A DNA stretch of 53,080 nt from an uncultured Lachnospiraceae bacterium (GTDB lineage Bacteria > Bacillota > Clostridia > Lachnospirales > Lachnospiraceae): assembly GCA_902777355.1 (NCBI GenBank), contig CACYTU010000027.1, forward strand, positions 1 through 53,080, in the 5' to 3' direction. A program made the position numbers and the translations under genes. This document shows positions 41,827 to 49,906 of this stretch, one piece after another (positions within the stretch are counted from its first letter, which is position 1; each line of letters opens with the position of its first letter). A model generated the notes under the pieces. The model ran no database searches, was not told the origin of the DNA, and saw only the letters and a program-made list of their open reading frames with translations.

Positions 41827-42609
41827 TCAGCGTCTCCTTTCACAAGCTATAAGCGCGGCTCCGATGGCACCGTTGAACTGCGGCCAGGCTGCCACGTAGA
41901 CATCCCTCATCAGCTCATCCTCAAAGGCCCGGCGAAGGCCGATATTCATGGCACCGCCCCCGGTCATGAGGATATCGCCGCCCATTTCGTTTTTGCGGAT
42001 CATTTTCACGATTCTTCTGGCCATGGAGGCATGCATACCGGCGAGTATATCCCTGCGGTCGAATTTCCTGGCCACAAGGGAGATAACCTCGGACTGGGCA
42101 AAGACAACACAGGTGCTGTTGATATCGCATGGAGCTTTGCTCTCAAGGGAGATCGGCCCCACCTGGTCGATCGTGGTTTCCAGAATCTGCGCGATCACCT
42201 CCATGAACTTGCCGGTGCCCGCGGCACACTTATCATTCATGGAAAAATTCTTCACCCGGTAATGGTCGTCCAGATAGATCACTTTGCTGTCCTGTCCGCC
42301 GATATCCACGATGAGGCCGGGGCGGTACCCCCCGGGAGCTGTGATCCTGACGCCATAAGCATGAGCCGTGATCTCACTGACATCGTCATCGGCTGTTTCA
42401 AGGATTTTACGGCTGTATCCTGTGGCCATGGTGTAATCAATATGTGAAACACCGGCTTCTCTGCATAATTTATCCAGCAGGTACTTTGCCGAACCGTTAT
42501 TATCAATACCGGTAGACTTTACACCTGTGTTCAGCACCCTGCCCGTATGATCAATCAGGGCCGCCTTGAGGTAAGTTGAACCGCCGTCCAGTCCTGCATA
42601 TACACCCAT
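41827..42609 (-). CDS. 2-hydroxyacyl-CoA-dehydratase-type activase (BadF/HgdC family)
   Basis: A 260-residue ATPase with the actin/hexokinase fold. It drives one electron to a very low potential by ATP hydrolysis and passes it to a dehydratase or double-cubane partner. Seen: GLDGGSTYLKAALID (near 6), DIGGQDSKVI (near 101), NDKCAAGTGKF with the cluster cysteine (near 125), the second cluster cysteine in INSTCVVFAQSEV (near 164), and GGGAMNIG (near 217). Two cysteines per monomer would hold one [4Fe-4S] in the dimer. Five bases separate it from the Cys-rich dehydratase-like gene upstream. Confidence 0.95.
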   Translation of the reverse strand: MGVYAGLDGGSTYLKAALIDHTGRVLNTGVKSTGIDNNGSAKYLLDKLCREAGVSHIDYTMATGYSRKILETADDDVSEITAHAYGVRITAPGGYRPGLIVDIGGQDSKVIYLDDHYRVKNFSMNDKCAAGTGKFMEVIAQILETTIDQVGPISLESKAPCDINSTCVVFAQSEVISLVARKFDRRDILAGMHASMARRIVKMIRKNEMGGDILMTGGGAMNIGLRRAFEDELMRDVYVAAWPQFNGAIGAALIACERRR

Positions 42610-42614
42610 GATGA

Positions 42615-44054
42615 TTATCCTCCGTATTTGATCAGCTCGATGAATGCTTCCACGCGGATTCGCAGCTGTTCCACGTCTTCATCGTTATAGTCTGTTTCCA
42701 CCCGGATCAGGGGAATCCCCAGCTTTCCCATTTCTTCTTCCAACTGCCGGTATTCATAGTCATAGACCAGACAGCCCCGCAGCACATGATAGATCACCCC
42801 CTGGATCCGGTAATCCCTGATCAGCTGCCGGATCCTGTAGATCCGCCTCAGATTATCCGTAAAAGTGGGACAGGTACAGGGCCGGGTCGCACGGTTGGCG
42901 AGCGCGCGGATCATTCCGTCCACGGTCCGGTCACAGACAGCCGGCGGGTCATAAAAGCCTCTTTCACCCATACAGGTTTCATCCGCCGCCAGAAGGCCGC
43001 CCATACTTTCGATCAGCAGCGGAAGTTTGAAATTGGGAAAAATAACGGGAGAGCCGGTTAACAGGATCCTGGGGCGGTTCTCTTTTACTGCCATTTCTTT
43101 TGCTTTTGCCCGGCCTTCCAGTTCCCTGTTCAGCACGGATAGCTGTCTTGTCCATTCCGGCAGCCAGCTGTAGCTTAAGGCATTCATGAAAGCCATTGAA
43201 AAAGTCCCGCGTATGATCAGGGGATTTTTCCTGCGCAGATCGATAAATCTTGACAACTGAAACTGGGCATCCGCAGTCATCCGACAGGCCTCCGAGAGGC
43301 TGTCATAGTCCAGGGCTTTCCCGGTGACCTGCTCCAGACGGCTGCTGAAACGGTACAGTTCACCGACAAACCGCTCCATATCCTCGTCCCTGTCCCGGTT
43401 GGCAGGCACATGGAGAATGGCGGTCGGACGCCGCTCTCCCAGCCATCCTGCCAGTTTCTTTTTGCAGTCGCAGGTGACCGGCACAGCCATCAGGGAGCAG
43501 TTTTGATAAACCGGTATTGTGCCGATTTCTTCAAAGCCCATGACTGCCTTCACCAGGGGGCAGGCATCCTGGGGAGCCGTATCGTCGCCGATCCCAAATG
43601 CAGTACTGCTTCCTCCGCAAAGCTTCACGGGCATCCCTCCCTGGGCATAGATAATCTCGGGCGGCACCATTACACAAAAAGTGCCAATGGTCGGAATGCC
43701 CTGCGGTCTCTGTACATCTTTCCTGTCCGAAAAAATGTTTTCCAGTGTTTCCAGAAAGGGTTCTATGGCATCAGGTTTATGGCTGAGCTCCCTGATCTGC
43801 CGCAGCGTCTTTTGCGCAGCCGCTGTGCTTTTTCTCTCAAAGCGCTCCTGCTGCCGCAGCATTTTTTCTGCAGCTTTGTTTTCCTGCTCAAAACGCTCCT
43901 GCTGCCGCAGCATTTTTTCTGCAGCTTTGTTTTCCTGCTCAAAACGCTCCTGCTGCCACAGCATTTTTTCCACTGCTTTGTTCTCCAGCTCTAAGACTTC
44001 CTGCTGCCGCAGCTGCGCGGGATTCATCGGTGAATTATTCCTGTTCTCATTCAT
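42615..44054 (-). CDS. 2-hydroxyacyl-CoA-dehydratase-like subunit A (Cys-rich)
   Basis: A 479-residue member of the dehydratase D-subunit (HgdB/FldC/double-cubane) family and the likely electron acceptor of the activase. Cluster-ligand candidates are C165 in DACPLVKA, C195/C197 in TCDCKKK and C428 in VLRGCLVYDYE; further cysteines are at 127, 146, 186, 361, 374, 393 and 395. GSPVIFPNFKLPLLIES and RVETDYNDEDVEQLRIRVEA are family marks. The N-terminus carries three copies of a 17-residue unit, QQERFEQENKAAEKMLR (about 34-84), predicted helical and encoded by a 51-bp repeat. The substrate is unknown. Confidence 0.9.
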   Translation of the reverse strand: MNENRNNSPMNPAQLRQQEVLELENKAVEKMLWQQERFEQENKAAEKMLRQQERFEQENKAAEKMLRQQERFERKSTAAAQKTLRQIRELSHKPDAIEPFLETLENIFSDRKDVQRPQGIPTIGTFCVMVPPEIIYAQGGMPVKLCGGSSTAFGIGDDTAPQDACPLVKAVMGFEEIGTIPVYQNCSLMAVPVTCDCKKKLAGWLGERRPTAILHVPANRDRDEDMERFVGELYRFSSRLEQVTGKALDYDSLSEACRMTADAQFQLSRFIDLRRKNPLIIRGTFSMAFMNALSYSWLPEWTRQLSVLNRELEGRAKAKEMAVKENRPRILLTGSPVIFPNFKLPLLIESMGGLLAADETCMGERGFYDPPAVCDRTVDGMIRALANRATRPCTCPTFTDNLRRIYRIRQLIRDYRIQGVIYHVLRGCLVYDYEYRQLEEEMGKLGIPLIRVETDYNDEDVEQLRIRVEAFIELIKYGG

Positions 44055-45780
44055 TGTCCACGGCCTCCTTACCGGATGAGGAAGTATAATCCTTCATAAA
44101 TTTCATCCGGGACGCGGTATAGATCTTTTTCCCGGCCAGGGTCATAAACAGGGCTCCATCCTCCGGGCAGCGGCGGATACATTCTCCGCAGAAGATGCAG
44201 TCCGAAGCAGTCACATCGATGGACAGCTCGTTTTTTCCCTGCCGCACTGTAAATATGGACTTGATCCCCATAGGGCAGGCTTCGTAGCAGGCTCCGCATT
44301 CCGTACAGGCGACAGCATTTTTCCTGAGCCGGACCAGGCTGAACCGGTGAGGCAGCCCCAGCAGGTAACCCATGGGGCAGATATTGCAGAAACACCGACG
44401 CTTAAAGAAGCCGCTCACAAGCACAGCGACCATCATAAAACCGCTGAAATACAGACTGGTCTTGAACCCCGCCAGCGCAGGTGACAGAGTGATGGCCGGG
44501 CAGAGATCACAAAAGCTCCCGCCCACGAGGCCGATTCCCAGAAAGATCAGCAGCATGATCCATTTGATAAAGCGGAGCCAGGCGTATAGCTTCTCATTCA
44601 GAGGGATCCCCTCTGTATGCGTTTTCTGTCTCAGCTCATGCATCACATCCTGCACAAAGCCCAGAGGACAGACGAAACCGCACAGCAGCCTTCCCAGGAG
44701 CGCAGCACAGACAATAAAACTGCCCGCAAACCAGAGAATCTCATCCACGGGCGATCCGGCCAGCACATCCAAATGGCTGAACAGGTAGCAGCCTGCGCCT
44801 GTGCCCTGATCCAGATTGTAGGGACAGGATAAAACCGGCAGCTGGATGGAAGAGAAGGTTGTTCCCAGGATCCTTCCTCCCCAGATCAGCAGTACGAAGC
44901 TGACGGCCATGATGATCCACCGGACCATTGAAAAGCCAAAACGCAGCCGGATCCGTCCTGATCCGATTGCGGATTTCCCCGTCCGGCCTGCCGTCACCCC
45001 GCTCCTGCGATACAGGTGCTTTCTCAGCAAAACATCCAGAATAATACATACCAGAGAGATCCCCAGGATGATGGTGAAAGGCATCATTGCCTGCAGCCAG
45101 CGAAGTGAGAATACTGTATTGTCCTCCCAGAGATAATGAAGCCGGTATGTGTGCTCCGCGTCAGGGCGATAGAGGAAGGTCACCCCGGAGCGGAAATCGT
45201 TCAGTGACAGTTGGGAGGAAGACCCGCTCCCGTCCGTTGTCAAAGCGACTTGCTTCCCGTCGTTCAGCAGGGCTGTAATCCCGGCGCCTGTCAGCGGGCT
45301 GCCGTTCAGGGTGAAGGTGAATGTGCTGTGATCCGTCATTGAGGCTTCAAAGGGCAGGCGGTCGTCCAGAAAAGCATTGCCGCCGGACACATACTCCTGG
45401 GTGTATTCCATATCTGTCTTGGCTGCTTCAATCACCGTTTCGATGATACCGTCTTTATCCAGATCCGCTGTGTACGGATCCCGGACCGCGGCCAGGGTTC
45501 CCAGGCAGTCCCCGGGAAAAGATGCCGCGCTCCCCTCCGGGATTTCAGCCATACCTTCCAGGGTCAGCCCGTAGGCCGTGACATCGCTTCCTGCTCCGTG
45601 CAGAGTCAGGGCGTCTCCGCTGTATGAAAATGAGAGCTGCTGACCATCGTCTGCAGACTGCAGAGATGCTCTTTCCAGCGGTTCCCTCCAGGTGAAGAAG
45701 GGTATTTCAGCAGCGAAATATGCCAGCACGGCAAACACCAGGGCGTCCATGGCCGCAGTCAGTATCTTCTTCGTTTTCAT
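44047..45780 (-). CDS. NapH/NosR-like membrane polyferredoxin
   Basis: A 577-residue membrane iron-sulfur protein. After an N-terminal membrane segment there is an extracytoplasmic domain (about 40-225), then five or more membrane segments with two C-x3-CP motifs (CGFVCPLG and CNICPMG) of the NapH/NosR/CcoG type. At the C-terminus are two ferredoxin motifs, CTECGACYEACP and CIFCGECIRRCP. It should carry electrons at the membrane. Its start overlaps the paralogue B stop, and its end overlaps subunit A by eight bases, so it is built into this operon. A role as electron donor to the activase is inference. Confidence 0.88.
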   Translation of the reverse strand: MKTKKILTAAMDALVFAVLAYFAAEIPFFTWREPLERASLQSADDGQQLSFSYSGDALTLHGAGSDVTAYGLTLEGMAEIPEGSAASFPGDCLGTLAAVRDPYTADLDKDGIIETVIEAAKTDMEYTQEYVSGGNAFLDDRLPFEASMTDHSTFTFTLNGSPLTGAGITALLNDGKQVALTTDGSGSSSQLSLNDFRSGVTFLYRPDAEHTYRLHYLWEDNTVFSLRWLQAMMPFTIILGISLVCIILDVLLRKHLYRRSGVTAGRTGKSAIGSGRIRLRFGFSMVRWIIMAVSFVLLIWGGRILGTTFSSIQLPVLSCPYNLDQGTGAGCYLFSHLDVLAGSPVDEILWFAGSFIVCAALLGRLLCGFVCPLGFVQDVMHELRQKTHTEGIPLNEKLYAWLRFIKWIMLLIFLGIGLVGGSFCDLCPAITLSPALAGFKTSLYFSGFMMVAVLVSGFFKRRCFCNICPMGYLLGLPHRFSLVRLRKNAVACTECGACYEACPMGIKSIFTVRQGKNELSIDVTASDCIFCGECIRRCPEDGALFMTLAGKKIYTASRMKFMKDYTSSSGKEAVDNE

Positions 45781-47015
45781 TGCGCGATCCGCACCCTTTC
45801 CTGATTCCTCTGGCCGAGCATTTCAGCAAAGGCCTCCAGACGGATGCGAAGCTGTTCCACATCCTGCTGCTGATAATCCGTCTCCAGACGAATCACCGGA
45901 ACGTCATATTCGGTAGCCAGAGCCTCAATCTTCGGCAGTTCAAAATCATATTCAATCTGGCCTTTCAGCACATGCCAGACGATTCCACTGACAGGGAGGT
46001 AGTCCAGCCTTTCCTGCACAGCGGCCAGCAGGCCTTTATTTGTGATCCAGGCCCCTGAAGTTTCCATTCCCATACGCAGATCAGCCATCCGCCTGAGAAT
46101 CCTGTTTACAGAATGCGAACGGGCCGCAGAGGGAATATCCGGCTGCAGAGCCACTGAGTCCACCCGGTCCGCCAGATAAAGTCCGGAGGCCTCCAGGAGA
46201 TTTGGCAGTTTTTCGTTGGGGAAGATCACGGGAGACCCTCCCATCAGGATCCATGGACGCCGGTCCTGCTGATGAAAATACTGCCTGGTCCGGTTTCTCA
46301 TCTGCATCGTGAGATTATGCAGATGGGTCACCCATTCCCGCCGGTCAGGAATATACCAGACGCTTTCCAGAATCATATCCCTTAAAGCCGGTGACATAAT
46401 CCCTGTATCCTGCCAGGCAGTGTGTTTGAACGCTGCCGCAGCCCTCCGGACCTGTTCTTTTCGCCGAATCGCCTGATTCAGCCTTCGTGCGGAAAAGTGT
46501 ATGCGGGTATGATCCGATACAATCTCTGCTGTTCTGCGCATTTCAGAAGCCCAGACATCCCTGGCTTCAGCAGTGTCGTAACGCGGCGGAATGTCCACCG
46601 CGACAACCCTGATACCGTTCCCCCTGAGCAGGGATGCCAGTTTCCGGCGATTATCGGAAGAAAGAGCCATAACCACTATTGCATCCCGGACAAGGTTAAA
46701 TCTGTCGTTCAACAGCCATCCGCAGGCGGAGCGGCTGACCGGGTCTGCGTCCCTGGGGAGCAGGGCGTCTGACCAGTGAGTTGTCTCCAGGCTTCCTCCG
46801 AGGATAAAACGTGTATGATCCGACAGTGCCATTGCCAGTTCCTGGGGAAAATCTTCACCCAGAACAATCAGGGAAGGTTTTTCCTGTTTCAATGTCTTTG
46901 CGCTGAAAGAGTCTTCCAGCCTGTCAAGAAACCAGTCCACTTCCGTAAAGCCGCAGTGTTCACGCCCTGCCCGCTCCAGGGCTGAGCAGATTTCATAGCT
47001 CAATTTTTTCATCAT
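45777..47015 (-). CDS. 2-hydroxyacyl-CoA-dehydratase-like subunit B (cysteine-depleted)
   Basis: A 412-residue paralogue of subunit A. Shared: GGSPVIFPNEKLPNLLEASG, GIVWHVLKG and RLETDYQQQDVEQLRIRLEA. Only the first cluster-type cysteine remains (SACGWLL). The position of TCDCKKK reads SSDNRRK, and C428 of subunit A is replaced by glutamine (VLKGQIEYDFE). It therefore probably cannot hold the usual cluster and may be a structural or substrate-binding partner. I start at the ATG at 47015, with GGGAG upstream and one base after the previous stop, rather than at an overlapping upstream start. Confidence 0.85.
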   Translation of the reverse strand: MMKKLSYEICSALERAGREHCGFTEVDWFLDRLEDSFSAKTLKQEKPSLIVLGEDFPQELAMALSDHTRFILGGSLETTHWSDALLPRDADPVSRSACGWLLNDRFNLVRDAIVVMALSSDNRRKLASLLRGNGIRVVAVDIPPRYDTAEARDVWASEMRRTAEIVSDHTRIHFSARRLNQAIRRKEQVRRAAAAFKHTAWQDTGIMSPALRDMILESVWYIPDRREWVTHLHNLTMQMRNRTRQYFHQQDRRPWILMGGSPVIFPNEKLPNLLEASGLYLADRVDSVALQPDIPSAARSHSVNRILRRMADLRMGMETSGAWITNKGLLAAVQERLDYLPVSGIVWHVLKGQIEYDFELPKIEALATEYDVPVIRLETDYQQQDVEQLRIRLEAFAEMLGQRNQERVRIAQ

Positions 47016-47016
47016 T

Positions 47017-47829
47017 TCAGCTCCCATAGGTTTGTTGATATTCAATAGTTGCATTCTCGGCCTTGGAACGGCCTTTCATGCATCGGGGAGAAAGCAGGAT
47101 GCAGTTACGATGGCAGCCGCCGCAGCGCAGCATGGATAAGAACTGCTGCAGGGTGGGAACATCGCCGGAAGGCTCTTCCTGCTGCTGCAGGGCAGGCACA
47201 TCTCCGGAAGATTCTTCCTGCTGCTGAAAGGCGGTCACATCGTCGGATAGCTCTTCCTGCTGCTGCAGGGCGGGCACACCTTCGGATGGTTCTTCCTGCT
47301 GCTGAAAGGCGGTCACATCGTCGGATAGCTCTTCCTGCTGCTGCAGGGCGGGCACACCTTCGGATGGCTCTTCCTGCTGCTCTCCGATCACGCTTTCATA
47401 ACTATCTTTCAGCGCGGAATCCTCTTCTAACTCTTCTTCCTCTTCAAACTGAGTATTGCCGTTTGGGAAATATGAATCAGTATTTTCATTGTTATCCGGA
47501 GCTGAATCCTTATTCCGTCTGCCGTGCCGTCCGCCGCCTTTGCCGCGCCTGCCCTCCCGGGAAGGCTGCACGTCAGGGAATGTATCTTCATTGCTGCTGT
47601 CCTGTCCGTATATGTTGTTTTCCTGAGGAAACGGCTGCTGCTCCTCTGTTTTTTCCTCTTGAATCTCCTCTGTATCCGCGTTTGCGACAATCGCAGCCGG
47701 TGCAATCTGCCAGGCTTCTGCTGCCTGCGCGGCAGGACTTTGGCCTCTCAGTACCTGGGATATACTGCTGTAAAGCAGGCACACACTGAATGTCCCCGCA
47801 GCAAAACAGGAAATGATTTTTCCTCTCAC
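47017..47829 (-). CDS. Secreted or membrane-anchored repeat protein with C-terminal Cys cluster
   Basis: Function unknown. With the GTG start at 47829, seven bases after AGGAGG, the product has 270 residues. The N-terminus looks like a signal sequence or anchor (RGKIISCFAAGTFSVCLLYS). An acidic and basic low-complexity region follows, then six 13-residue units alternating EEPSEGVPALQQQ and EELSDDVTAFQQQ. The C-terminus has CGGCHRNC and a further cysteine (C-x2-C-x3-C-x6-C), suggesting an iron-sulfur, heme or metal site. It heads the six-gene operon, one base before subunit B. A longer start at 47883 is less likely. Confidence 0.7.
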   Translation of the reverse strand: MRGKIISCFAAGTFSVCLLYSSISQVLRGQSPAAQAAEAWQIAPAAIVANADTEEIQEEKTEEQQPFPQENNIYGQDSSNEDTFPDVQPSREGRRGKGGGRHGRRNKDSAPDNNENTDSYFPNGNTQFEEEEELEEDSALKDSYESVIGEQQEEPSEGVPALQQQEELSDDVTAFQQQEEPSEGVPALQQQEELSDDVTAFQQQEESSGDVPALQQQEEPSGDVPTLQQFLSMLRCGGCHRNCILLSPRCMKGRSKAENATIEYQQTYGS

Positions 47830-48009
47830 CACATAACCTCCTGTTAAAGACTGGCATTTACAGATGCCCGGCATAAGCGTCACTGTCTGCCAAAGTCATC
47901 GTATGGGCAGCATTATCTCTGCCTCATCCGGTACTGCGCCTTATGGCTTACAGATACCTCACAGGCCTATTATGGTGTGTTAACCTTTGATGAACCTTAA
48001 AAGAGAAAA

Positions 48010-48260
48010 AAAAGAAACGGTTCTTCGTCTCCTCCGCGCGCAAGAGGAGACAAAGAACCGGTTACTGATCTGTACACGCCCTCTCGAAGGGCGTGTACAG
48101 ATAACCGGCGAAAATCCCATTCCAAATCGCTGCGCGATGGGATTTTCGTCGTAAAACTCGGGTTTTTCGCGAAAAAAACACTGCTTCGCATTGTCGCGAA
48201 AAACGCCTCGAATTTCGTGCCAGTCTGAAAAGTAACAAGAACCGTCCCCTGTCCCCTCCC
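48010..48260. repeat. Multi-hairpin element with GGACGGTTCTT ends (copy 3)
   Basis: Between divergent genes lies a chain of inverted repeats. GTTCTTCGTCTCCT pairs with AGGAGACAAAGAAC. ATCTGTACACGCCCT pairs with AGGGCGTGTACAGAT (15 bp). CGAAAATCCCAT pairs with ATGGGATTTTCG. GTTTTTCGCGA pairs with TCGCGAAAAAC. ACGGTTCTT near the left end and AAGAACCGT near the right end give it inverted borders, so it may be a composite mobile-type element. Confidence 0.8.
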
Positions 48261-48274
48261 TGTTCCCTTCAAGC

Positions 48275-48304
48275 TTGCCAAAATACCTGAATCTGAATTA
48301 TGAT
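48275..48304 (+). promoter_or_regulatory. Probable promoter of the RlmI-like gene
   Basis: TTGCCA (48275-48280) and TATGAT (48299-48304) are separated by 18 bases, just outside the multi-hairpin element; a CAGGAGG ribosome site and the ATG at 48341 follow. Confidence 0.6.
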
Positions 48305-48340
48305 TGATAAGTCTAAAGACCAGACAGGAGGAATGATCCG

Positions 48341-49780
48341 ATGACAGACATCAGGAAAGAAATAAATGAAAATACAAATCTTGCCGACAGCGCTTGTGCC
48401 AGAGTAAAAAAAGGCGGTGCCCGCTCTTTTAAGGCAGGCGGTCTCTGGATTTATGACAATGAAATTGACCGCATAGACGGAAATCCGGAAGATGGAGATA
48501 TTCTGGCAGTGGAAGATTTTGACGGATATTTTCTCGGATGGGGCTTTATCAACCGGGCTTCCACAATCATGATCCGCATGCTGAGCAGGAAAAAAGACCA
48601 GCGCATCACCCCCGCGTTTTTGGAGGAACGCGTGCGCTGCGCATGGGAATACAGGAAGAAAGTGATCGACACCTCTTCCTGCCGTGTGATCTTCGGGGAA
48701 GCTGATTTTCTGCCCGGAATCACCATCGATAAATATGAAGACGTGCTGGTCGTGGAGTCTCTGGCTCTGGGGATTGACCGGCTCAAGCCCATGATCCTCT
48801 CCGCTCTCAAGAAAGTGCTTGCTGAAGACGGGATCAAGATCCGCGGAATCTATGAGCGCAGTGACGCCAAGGTGCGCGAAAAAGAAGGGCTTCCCCGGGT
48901 CAAGGGTTTCATCGGCCAGCCTTTTGACACACTGGTTCCGATCACAGAAAACGGTGTGCGCTATATGGTTGACGTCGAAAACGGACAGAAGACAGGCTTC
49001 TTCCTGGACCAGAAAGAAAACAGGCGCGCGATCGCCCGGCTCTGCCCGGGGGCCCGGGTTCTGGACTGCTTTACACACACAGGCTCCTTCGGTCTCAATG
49101 CAGCCCTTGCCGGAGCAGCCGAGGTCACCAGCGTCGACGCCTCTGAACTCGCCATCGAACAGGCAGCACAAAATGCCGGGCTGAACGGATTTGTACCTGA
49201 ATCCCCCCTGCAGGAATCCGATGTCCCTGTTTTACCTCAGGAATCCATTAAACCAGCTTCAGTTCAGAAATCCGCCATTCCGGCTTCTAATCAGGAATCC
49301 GGCACTCCGGCTTCTACTCAGGAATCCAAAGCCACCGCTTTGGCTCAGGCAGAAGCCTCCGCTTCCCGCTGGCTGGTCAACGGGGCCGGCACACGCCTGC
49401 AGTATCTGTGCGCGGATATTTTTGACCTGCTTCCGGATCTCCACAAAAAGGGGGAATTCTACGATGTCGTCATCCTGGATCCTCCCGCTTTCACAAAATC
49501 CCGCAACTCCATCAAAGCTGCCGTGCGTGGCTACCGCGAGATCAATCAGCGCGGCCTGCGCCTGGTCAGGGACGGAGGCTTCCTGGCCACCTGCTCCTGT
49601 TCGCATTTCATGGACCCTGATCTCTTCCGTGATACCATCGCAAAGGCTGCAAAAGACGCCCATAAGCGCCTGCGCCAGATCGAATTCCGCACCCAGGCAC
49701 CCGATCACCCCATCCTCTGGGCTTCGGAGGAGTCCTATTATTTGAAATTCTACATCTTCCAGGTCGTGGAGGAGAAATGA
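48341..49780 (+). CDS. RlmI-like 23S rRNA (cytosine-C5) methyltransferase with repeat insertion
   Basis: A class I SAM-dependent methyltransferase with an N-terminal PUA domain (ARSFKAGGLWIYDNEI). The middle has NGQKTGFFLDQKENR, and the SAM-binding motif VLDCFTHTGSFGL is near 244. VILDPPAFTKS (near 383) and the catalytic TCSCSHFM (near 425) follow. Family members are about 390-400 residues; this one has 479. About 45 extra residues (near 288-332) consist of five 9-residue QESIKPASV-type units inserted in the Rossmann core after LNGFVPE, encoded by a 27-bp repeat. The frame stays open, so the protein may still work. Confidence 0.92.
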   Translation: MTDIRKEINENTNLADSACARVKKGGARSFKAGGLWIYDNEIDRIDGNPEDGDILAVEDFDGYFLGWGFINRASTIMIRMLSRKKDQRITPAFLEERVRCAWEYRKKVIDTSSCRVIFGEADFLPGITIDKYEDVLVVESLALGIDRLKPMILSALKKVLAEDGIKIRGIYERSDAKVREKEGLPRVKGFIGQPFDTLVPITENGVRYMVDVENGQKTGFFLDQKENRRAIARLCPGARVLDCFTHTGSFGLNAALAGAAEVTSVDASELAIEQAAQNAGLNGFVPESPLQESDVPVLPQESIKPASVQKSAIPASNQESGTPASTQESKATALAQAEASASRWLVNGAGTRLQYLCADIFDLLPDLHKKGEFYDVVILDPPAFTKSRNSIKAAVRGYREINQRGLRLVRDGGFLATCSCSHFMDPDLFRDTIAKAAKDAHKRLRQIEFRTQAPDHPILWASEESYYLKFYIFQVVEEK

Positions 49781-49906
49781 GCCGGATCGTCCGGTATTTA
49801 TGAGGATGGCAGGCATCAGAAAAGTAAATCAGAGGAAACGTCAATTTCCCCGGACGCTCCGGACCATCCAGCCCCGATGCGCAAAATACAAATACAGGAG
49901 AACCCC

